From positions 1-9,961 of the forward strand of contig JAAZFA010000058.1 of assembly GCA_012511995.1 (NCBI GenBank): 9,961 bases of DNA, read 5' to 3'. The notes under the pieces are model-generated. The model made no database searches. It was given only the letters and a program-made list of their open reading frames with translations, and had not been told where the DNA came from. The position numbers were made by a program, and so were the translations under genes. This document shows positions 6,006-9,961 of this stretch, piece after piece. How positions within the stretch are numbered: the stretch's first letter is position 1; each line of letters begins with the position of its first letter. This stretch comes from Thermoproteota archaeon. Its GTDB lineage: Archaea > Thermoproteota > Bathyarchaeia > Bathyarchaeales > Bathycorpusculaceae.

Positions 6006-7022
6006 ATGACTAAAACTTACACCATAGTAGCGCTTAAAGGCGACGGCATCGGTCCTGAAGTTACCGAAGCCACCATCAAGGTCCTTGAAGCAGTAGAAAA
6101 GAAATCTAACTTTAAACTAGACATACTATATGGCGAAGCAGGTGCCCACTGTATACCACAATACGGCACCAACCTGCCCCAAGAAACATTAGAGCTTATC
6201 AAGAATAGCAACGCATGTCTCAAAGGTCCCATGACTACGCCTGAAGAAGCAGGTGCCCCAGTAAGCGTAGCAGTCACCTTACGTCGAATATTCAATCTCT
6301 ATGCAAACGTTCGCCCATGCCGCACATATCCAAATGTAAATTCTATAAAACCTAACATTGATCTCGTTGTTGTACGAGAAAATACAGAAGGACTCTATTC
6401 AGGTGCGGAAGCCCTACTCACACCAGGTGTCGGCATAGCACTTAGAATAATCACAAAAGAAGCCTCACTCAAAGTGGCAGAGTTCGCATTCAAACTTGCC
6501 ATGCAACGCAAAAAACACCTAACATACATCCATAAAGGCAATATCCTTCGCATAACTGACGGTATATTCAAAGATGCAGTTAAAGAAATACAAACAAAAT
6601 ATCCTGAGGTAGAAGTCGACGATCTTCACATAGACGCAGCAACTATGCAACTCATCAAGCAACCAGAAAAATATGATGTTATGGTTACAACTAATCTTTT
6701 CGGCGATATCATCAGCGACGAAGCAGCACAAGTCACAGGTAGCTTAGGTCTAGCTGCAGGCGCAAACATCGGAGAGAATTACGGCATGTTCGAACCAGTC
6801 CATGGCTCTGCACCAAAGTACACCAATATGAATCGCGTCAACCCAATTGCGACAATAATGGCGGGTGTAATGATGCTGGATTATCTAGGGGAAAAAACTG
6901 CAGCAAAAATAATTGAAAATGCAATTTTGAATGTACTCGAAGAGGGTAAAGTACGTACACATGACCTTGGCGGTCAAGCAAAAGGCACAGAAATAACTGA
7001 TGCAATTGTGGCTAAAATTTAG
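6006..7022 (+). CDS. Isocitrate/isopropylmalate/homoisocitrate dehydrogenase-family enzyme
   Basis: This encodes 338 residues, full length for the beta-decarboxylating dehydrogenase family, which oxidises and decarboxylates a 2-hydroxy-di/tricarboxylate. Visible features are GDGIGPEVT (12-20); substrate arginines Arg93, Arg103 and Arg124; catalytic Tyr131 (in ENTEGLYSG) and Lys177 (in HKGN); metal-binding Asp210, Asp234 and Asp238; and the nucleotide loop HGSAPKYTNMNRVNP (266-280). Lys271-Tyr272 match the pair that contacts the 2'-phosphate in NADP-dependent isocitrate dehydrogenase, whereas NAD-dependent isopropylmalate enzymes usually have Asp-Ile there, so NADP use is suggested. The substrate helix (APVSVAVTLRRIFNLYANVRP, 84-104) is not diagnostic to me, so LeuB, Icd and AksF-type roles remain open. 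The upstream Shine-Dalgarno is AAGGA. The gene is monocistronic and ends in a terminator that overlaps its stop codon. Confidence 0.92.
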   Translation: MTKTYTIVALKGDGIGPEVTEATIKVLEAVEKKSNFKLDILYGEAGAHCIPQYGTNLPQETLELIKNSNACLKGPMTTPEEAGAPVSVAVTLRRIFNLYANVRPCRTYPNVNSIKPNIDLVVVRENTEGLYSGAEALLTPGVGIALRIITKEASLKVAEFAFKLAMQRKKHLTYIHKGNILRITDGIFKDAVKEIQTKYPEVEVDDLHIDAATMQLIKQPEKYDVMVTTNLFGDIISDEAAQVTGSLGLAAGANIGENYGMFEPVHGSAPKYTNMNRVNPIATIMAGVMMLDYLGEKTAAKIIENAILNVLEEGKVRTHDLGGQAKGTEITDAIVAKI

Positions 7023-7036
7023 CCACTTCTTTTATT
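7008..7036 (+). terminator. Hairpin terminator overlapping the dehydrogenase stop codon
   Basis: GTGGCTAAA-a-TTTAGCCAC (7008-7026) is a perfect 19-base inverted repeat that contains the TAG stop (7020-7022). As RNA it gives at least a 7-bp stem. On the plus strand it is followed directly by the T-rich TTCTTTTATTTA, the arrangement of an intrinsic terminator. The minus strand has no T-tract after the repeat, so it mainly serves the plus-strand gene. Confidence 0.65.
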
Positions 7037-7877
7037 TATGGTGACTCACGACAAACGTGTTTGAATCAACATGGACTTCAACAGAACCCTTTTGAGATTC
7101 CTTGACTCGTGCATTAACCAACAATAGTTGCGGATTTTCCCTTAGTAATCGCTCGATTTCTTCAACTTTCTCATTCCAAACAACCACAATGACTTCACCC
7201 GAGTCATCTCTGAATGCTAAACGCATGACTATACCAGCGCTATTGTCATTTTTATGGAAACTATTCTTCCCATAAACCGCCTTCACTGTTCCAATTAAGT
7301 GCACGCTACCTGAATTGGCATTTAGTGAAGCAATCTTTGATGTAAATTTTTCAATAGGCGAAAAATCTTCAAGTTTAGTTACCGGTTGAACCTCAATAAG
7401 ACTTTTGGAACCTAAGTGGAGTTCAATCTTACCATAGCGATCGACTTTAGTATAACCATGAAGCAGACGAACAGTTTGACCTGATTTTAATCCGCCCGTC
7501 TCAATAAATTCAGCCTTTTCGTTCCAGAGTACCACACGTAAAAGACCATCATTATCACCAAGCATTAATGTGCCAAATTTCCCATTTTTCTCTTCACCTT
7601 GGAATGTTCGCACAGAAGAAACTGCAACCAAACGCCCAGCTATTGACACATCATACAATCCCGCAAACAACCTTCCTGAAGGAAGGATGCTAGCGTTTTC
7701 AAAGGAAATTTGTTGAACCTGAAGTCCCAACTTTGCAGCTATGAGCCTAAGAAGAGTTTCATCACCCAACAAACCACCTGTTTTGATGCGTTCAGCAGCT
7801 AATCTTTCTGATATTTGGGCATGGGTAATCTGTGGGTTTTTTGACTGTATCTCTTCGATAAGGGTTTGGGTGGTCAT
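7032..7877 (-). CDS. Replication protein A-like single-stranded DNA-binding protein (two OB folds)
   Basis: This encodes 281 residues. Residues 1-60 form a helical N-terminal region (LGDETLLRLIAAKLGL at 37-52). OB fold 1 spans about 68-165 with LLRVVLWNEKAEFI (112-125), and OB fold 2 about 178-275 with GEVIVVVWNEKVEEI (227-241). The repeated VVLWNEK/VVVWNEK strand is typical of archaeal RPA OB folds. No C-terminal zinc finger is present, so it is a short RPA form. It should coat ssDNA in replication, recombination and repair. The ATG start at 7877 lacks a strong Shine-Dalgarno, and its promoter lies about 30-45 bp upstream, so the transcript has a very short leader. It is divergent from the DUF131 genes and convergent, nine bases apart, with the dehydrogenase gene. 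Confidence 0.9.
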   Translation of the reverse strand: MTTQTLIEEIQSKNPQITHAQISERLAAERIKTGGLLGDETLLRLIAAKLGLQVQQISFENASILPSGRLFAGLYDVSIAGRLVAVSSVRTFQGEEKNGKFGTLMLGDNDGLLRVVLWNEKAEFIETGGLKSGQTVRLLHGYTKVDRYGKIELHLGSKSLIEVQPVTKLEDFSPIEKFTSKIASLNANSGSVHLIGTVKAVYGKNSFHKNDNSAGIVMRLAFRDDSGEVIVVVWNEKVEEIERLLRENPQLLLVNARVKESQKGSVEVHVDSNTFVVSHHK

Positions 7878-7904
7878 CTTGCGCCGTCACGATTAAACTG
7901 CTTG

Positions 7905-7950
7905 GGCGTTAATAATTTTTCGGGCAAAACGTTTCAACTGTTATATTTAT
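7905..7950. promoter_or_regulatory. Divergent promoters between the RPA-like gene and the DUF131 pair
   Basis: The minus strand carries CGAAAAATTATTAACG (7906-7921), a BRE/TATA-like element for the RPA-like gene, with a predicted start near 7888. The plus strand carries GTTATATTTATTA (7939-7951), a TATA-like element for the DUF131 pair, with a start near 7970. Between them lies CGTTTCAACTGTT (7930-7942), which resembles the repeats at 31-63. A second plus-strand TATA-like CTATAAATA (7980-7988) is too close to the ATG to serve it. Confidence 0.4.
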
Positions 7951-7991
7951 TAAAGCACGTTCTACCTTGAATTTGGGTGCTATAAATAGAT

Positions 7992-8258
7992 ATGGTGGAT
8001 TTAAGGGTTCTATATTCAATTGGTATTGCACTTGTAGTTATTGGAATAGCAGTGATTACCATAGCTATCATCCGCACCTCAACCAACGAAAAATCAGAGG
8101 AGGGACATGTACGAGGAGCAGGTGTAATTATGATTGGACCAATTCCAATAATCTTTGGAACAGATAAGAAATCAGTAAAAACCATTTTAGCATTAGCGAT
8201 TGCATTGTCTATTGTGGTCTTAATAATTCTGGTTCTCTACTATAGATTACTGAGGTGA
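7992..8258 (+). CDS. DUF131/TIGR00304-family membrane protein, copy 1
   Basis: This encodes 88 residues with two transmembrane helices (about 7-27 and 64-85) joined by a short polar segment that holds the family signature [18 protein letters not shown] (44-61). The family is archaeal, small and of unknown function. The TATA-like element at 7939-7951 gives a leader of about 20 nt, and only a weak GGGTG (7975-7979) could act as Shine-Dalgarno. Its stop TGA sits inside the Shine-Dalgarno of the next gene, so the two are co-transcribed and probably translationally coupled. The Lys-Arg ends suggest a membrane orientation with charged termini inside, but this is not certain. Confidence 0.85.
   Translation: MVDLRVLYSIGIALVVIGIAVITIAIIRTSTNEKSEEGHVRGAGVIMIGPIPIIFGTDKKSVKTILALAIALSIVVLIILVLYYRLLR
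8252..8258 (+). promoter_or_regulatory. Shine-Dalgarno GAGGTGA deciding the start of DUF131 copy 2
   Basis: GAGGTGA lies five bases before ATG 8264 and includes the stop codon of copy 1. The GTG at 8255, which would extend the frame by three codons, is part of this site and is unlikely to be the start. Confidence 0.65.
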
Positions 8259-8263
8259 GAGGT

Positions 8264-8557
8264 ATGTTAGGTAAACAAGATGAGGCTAACATCAGGATTT
8301 CTAGCAGAATGTTTAGTCTTGTAATATTTGGAATTGTACTAGTGTTTATTGGTACATTCATCATAATTGTTGCTTCCTTAGTTCTCGGTGGCTCTGGTAA
8401 CGTTGGTGGTATTATTATGATTGGACCAATTCCAATAGTTTTTGGTGCGGGACCTAATACAACTTACTTGATAGTCATAGGAGCAGTCTTGTCTATAATC
8501 AGTGTAATTTTATTTATAGTTACGAATAGACGAACCAGACTAAAAGAAGAAGTATAG
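8264..8557 (+). CDS. DUF131/TIGR00304-family membrane protein, copy 2
   Basis: This encodes 97 residues from the ATG served by GAGGTGA. It has two transmembrane helices (about 16-39 and 67-87) around the signature [14 protein letters not shown] (about 48-61), the same architecture as copy 1. A longer polar N-terminus and a basic/acidic tail (NRRTRLKEEV) distinguish it. It is a tandem paralog. A 24-base stretch encoding the signature is identical in the two genes (8127-8150 and 8414-8437), while the rest has diverged. The two may form a heteromeric membrane complex, which is inference. The stop lies two bases from the stop of the convergent 40-residue membrane-protein gene. Confidence 0.85.
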   Translation: MLGKQDEANIRISSRMFSLVIFGIVLVFIGTFIIIVASLVLGGSGNVGGIIMIGPIPIVFGAGPNTTYLIVIGAVLSIISVILFIVTNRRTRLKEEV

Positions 8558-8559
8558 AA

Positions 8560-8682
8560 TTATTCTTCAGTTGTCTCGTCATCTTTCCCATAATAAACAT
8601 ATAGGAAAATTAAAGCTAAAGCAATGAATATGGACCCCATCAAAATGTATTGAAGGGTTAGGAAATATGCGCTTATATCCAT
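8560..8682 (-). CDS. 40-residue single-pass membrane protein
   Basis: A short minus-strand frame runs from ATG (8680-8682) to TAA (8560-8562). It encodes MDISAYFLTLQYILMGSIFI followed by ALALIFLYVYYGKDDETTEE. It has a hydrophobic segment at about 7-30 and an acidic C-terminal tail. Three things support it as a real gene: a strong Shine-Dalgarno AGAGGA at 8689-8694 with a six-base spacer, a TATA element at 8721-8733, and a snug fit between the DUF131 copy 2 stop and the SWIM gene. The acidic tail after the helix resembles small subunits of membrane complexes. No family is recognised. It may be expressed alone or as the third gene of the hsp20-SWIM unit. Confidence 0.65.
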   Translation of the reverse strand: MDISAYFLTLQYILMGSIFIALALIFLYVYYGKDDETTEE

Positions 8683-8720
8683 CGAGATTCCTCTTGTAGT
8701 TTTATTATTACTCTTGTAAC

Positions 8721-8733
8721 TTTAAATATTTAA
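8721..8733 (-). promoter_or_regulatory. TATA-like palindrome before the 40-residue membrane-protein gene
   Basis: TTTAAATATTTAA overlaps the TAA stop of the SWIM gene. On the minus strand it would start transcription near 8701, about 19 nt before the ATG at 8682. Confidence 0.4.
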
Positions 8734-9140
8734 GGAATAGCTTTTTTCCATTCATTCATCAACATATTATAGCATTCATCAGATTCCACAATTGTTGTAA
8801 ACCAGCCCAGGTTCTGAGCCAATTTATGCGTTAAAAGATGATAGCACATATGCACTTTCTTGTCTAGTACACGAAAATAAAAGTCGTCACATGTACAGAA
8901 TTCTACTTTGGGCATGATGAGGTAGTCACGTTCCCTGCCAAGGACTATCCAAACGACGCGACCACTTGGCCGAAAAACATATTTTTTTACCCTACCCTCT
9001 TTTAATGCATCTAGAGCCTTAGTGAAACGTTGCCCAAACAGTTCATATAGTTGAGTAAGACTGTCACCGGATAGTTTACCAACTGCTTTAGCTTCTCTAC
9101 ATATAGCATTCAAAGTGTCAATTTCAGGATTATCACTCAT
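8730..9140 (-). CDS. SWIM zinc-finger domain protein
   Basis: This encodes 136 residues. The zinc motif is Cys82-x-Cys84-x14-Cys99-x-His101, the CxCx(n)CxH pattern that defines SWIM domains. It is preceded by a beta-rich segment (KKYVFRPSGRVVWIVLG, 52-68) and an N-terminal helical part (about 25-50). SWIM domains bind DNA or proteins; archaeal and eukaryotic members such as Sws1 work with RecA/Rad51-family recombinases, so a role in recombination or repair is plausible but not shown here. The ATG is preceded directly by the palindrome TAGTATACTA, and no Shine-Dalgarno is visible. Translation may be leaderless or coupled to the hsp20 gene 44 bases upstream. The RPA-like gene lies on the same strand about 850 bp downstream but is not in the same unit. 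Confidence 0.85.
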   Translation of the reverse strand: MSDNPEIDTLNAICREAKAVGKLSGDSLTQLYELFGQRFTKALDALKEGRVKKYVFRPSGRVVWIVLGRERDYLIMPKVEFCTCDDFYFRVLDKKVHMCYHLLTHKLAQNLGWFTTIVESDECYNMLMNEWKKAIP

Positions 9141-9150
9141 TAGTATACTA
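9141..9150. promoter_or_regulatory. Perfect 10-bp palindrome TAGTATACTA at the SWIM start codon
   Basis: The palindrome abuts the ATG of the SWIM gene. A TATA-like CATTTAATACTG lies just beyond it on the minus strand (about 9149-9160), so a regulator bound here would block start-site access. The role is inferred from position. Confidence 0.35.
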
Positions 9151-9184
9151 CAGTATTAAATGAAATAAGGGAGAATTTAGGTTT

Positions 9185-9778
9185 TTAGCCTATATTTATT
9201 GATTCGCCTTTCGACTGAGAGGGGATAACCTTAGGCAGAACCACTTCTAGAACACCGTTCTTGTAGGTCGATTTAGCTTCCTTGACACTAACTTTTACAG
9301 GTAACTGTACCTCTTTGTAATACTTGTTCTGAGAGGTATCAACGGAAATATCTATTGAGTCTTCGGTTCCACGCAATTTAATGTCAGTCTTTTCTACGCC
9401 AGGCAATTCAGCGACAACACGCACTTCCTTATCGGTTTCCACAATATCGATGAGTGGTTCGCGTCCTTCCCTAACTTCAGGGGATCCTTTGCGTCCTTTT
9501 TTAATATTTCCAAATTCCTGAATTTCGGGTTTGCCATCTGGGCTGATTTTCATGCTGTAGCCATAAACAAATGGACCTAGTTCTTTGACGGTTGAACCGT
9601 CGGGAAGTTTACGTTCTTTAATGTATTCTTTGGGGACTTTTTCAGTAAAAATCTTCAGCTCCTCATCCATCATCCGCTCTATCTCTTTGAACATGTTGTC
9701 GATATCTCCAAAGAACGGATCTTTTGATGTACGATGTCGCTTAAACCATTCAGGATATTCGCCATTGTCTGAGAACAT
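9185..9778 (-). CDS. Hsp20/alpha-crystallin small heat-shock protein
   Basis: This encodes 197 residues from ATG 9778. An ATP-independent holdase chaperone, it forms oligomers and binds unfolding proteins in the cytoplasm. The alpha-crystallin domain spans about 107-185, with the conserved ELPGVEKTDI (124-133) and KNGVLEVVLPK (173-183). The C-terminal SINIG supplies the I-x-I anchor used for oligomer assembly. The N-terminal arm is long (about 105 residues) and includes LGPFVYGYSMKISPDGKPEI, a segment typical of an archaeal Hsp20 subfamily. The ATG is served by AGGTGA (9787-9792), eight bases upstream; the GTG at 9790 that would add four residues is part of that site. It is the first gene of a likely minus-strand unit with the SWIM gene. 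Confidence 0.93.
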   Translation of the reverse strand: MFSDNGEYPEWFKRHRTSKDPFFGDIDNMFKEIERMMDEELKIFTEKVPKEYIKERKLPDGSTVKELGPFVYGYSMKISPDGKPEIQEFGNIKKGRKGSPEVREGREPLIDIVETDKEVRVVAELPGVEKTDIKLRGTEDSIDISVDTSQNKYYKEVQLPVKVSVKEAKSTYKNGVLEVVLPKVIPSQSKGESINIG

Positions 9779-9786
9779 AACAACTT

Positions 9787-9792
9787 TCACCT
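9787..9792 (-). promoter_or_regulatory. Shine-Dalgarno AGGTGA deciding the hsp20 start
   Basis: On the minus strand, AGGTGA ends eight bases before ATG 9778. It contains the upstream in-frame GTG, so initiation at that GTG would leave no ribosome-binding site. Confidence 0.6.
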
Positions 9793-9820
9793 ATCACATA
9801 ATAATTTTGTTTGCGTCTTC

Positions 9821-9845
9821 AATAAATTTTTTGTTATATTATTCG
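9821..9845 (-). promoter_or_regulatory. Probable hsp20 promoter (two TATA-like elements)
   Basis: On the minus strand, GCGAATAATATAAC (BRE/TATA-like, about 9833-9846) and AAAAAATTTATT (9821-9832) lie in tandem. The nearer one predicts a start near 9800 and a leader of about 20 nt that includes the AGGTGA site. I see no clear heat-shock operator. Confidence 0.4.
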
Positions 9846-9846
9846 C

Positions 9847-9961
9847 TACTGCAACCATGCATACCAGTTTTACGGCTCAAAAAACAAAAAAATGCCTAAC
9901 ATACTTCCTTATTCCAGCTCACCCAACATACCTCAACATAGAGGATGAGAAAATCAACAAA
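9847..9961. other. Right-edge stretch without a supported gene
   Basis: Beyond the hsp20 promoter I see only short frames. One ATG at 9945 opens to the window end, but with just a few codons and no proper Shine-Dalgarno spacing. It could be the beginning of a plus-strand gene and cannot be judged here. Confidence 0.3.

Noticed and set aside
9892..9961. Short plus-strand frames at the right edge (ATG 9892, ATG 9945)
   Set aside because: The first has only 18 codons of no recognisable character. The second has five codons before the window ends and no properly spaced Shine-Dalgarno.
1..9961. Search for tRNA, rRNA, CRISPR arrays, transposases, integrases, toxin-antitoxin or known defence genes
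   Set aside because: Reading the whole window gave no cloverleaf, no regularly spaced repeat-spacer array beyond the three-copy promoter repeat, and no motif of those protein families.

Overview
The window reads as part of a mesophilic-looking, AT-rich archaeal chromosome, most likely TACK/Bathyarchaeia-like, although no rRNA or other marker fixes the lineage. The archaeal signs are a replication protein A-type OB-fold protein, two tandem DUF131/TIGR00304 membrane proteins (an archaeal family), a luciferase-like (F420-type) oxidoreductase, a SWIM zinc-finger protein, an archaeal-style small heat-shock protein, TATA/BRE-like promoters, and strong GAGGTGA-type Shine-Dalgarno sites.

Layout. Positions 1-510 hold a small exported Cys/Asn-rich protein preceded by three near-identical 10-bp repeats spaced about one helical turn apart. 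Positions 510-2138 (-) are ilvD, dihydroxy-acid dehydratase of valine/isoleucine synthesis. It is divergent, across a 262-bp regulatory region with a palindrome and repeats, from a 119-residue protein (+, 2401-2760) that ends in an HExxH zinc-site motif. The stop of that gene overlaps the stop of a convergent luciferase-like oxidoreductase (-, 2757-3710). A 2[4Fe-4S] ferredoxin-like protein follows (+, 3889-4386). Positions 4451-5697 (-) carry a decayed gene for a membrane-anchored surface protein with two molybdopterin-oxidoreductase-like domains. It is broken by about seven frameshifts and three stops, yet its promoter-like region is intact. Positions 6006-7022 (+) encode an isocitrate/isopropylmalate/homoisocitrate dehydrogenase-family enzyme that ends in a hairpin-plus-T-tract terminator.

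Positions 7032-7877 (-) encode a two-OB-fold RPA-like ssDNA-binding protein. It is divergent from the DUF131 pair (+, 7992-8557). Convergent to that pair is a very small membrane protein of 40 residues (-, 8560-8682) that I identified from the sequence by its start, Shine-Dalgarno site and single transmembrane helix. Upstream of it on the same strand lie a SWIM zinc-finger protein (8730-9140) and an Hsp20 chaperone (9185-9778), a possible three-gene minus-strand unit. The last 160 bases hold the hsp20 promoter and no supported gene.

The genes are mostly singletons with their own promoters and do not form one pathway. IlvD and the dehydrogenase could both serve branched-chain amino-acid synthesis, and RPA and SWIM could both serve DNA transactions, but neither pair is an operon. 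I see no CRISPR array, transposase, integrase, tRNA, toxin-antitoxin pair or recognisable defence system. The most unusual items are the decayed surface protein, the hidden 40-residue membrane protein, the C-terminal HExxH protein and several repeat-bearing promoter regions.
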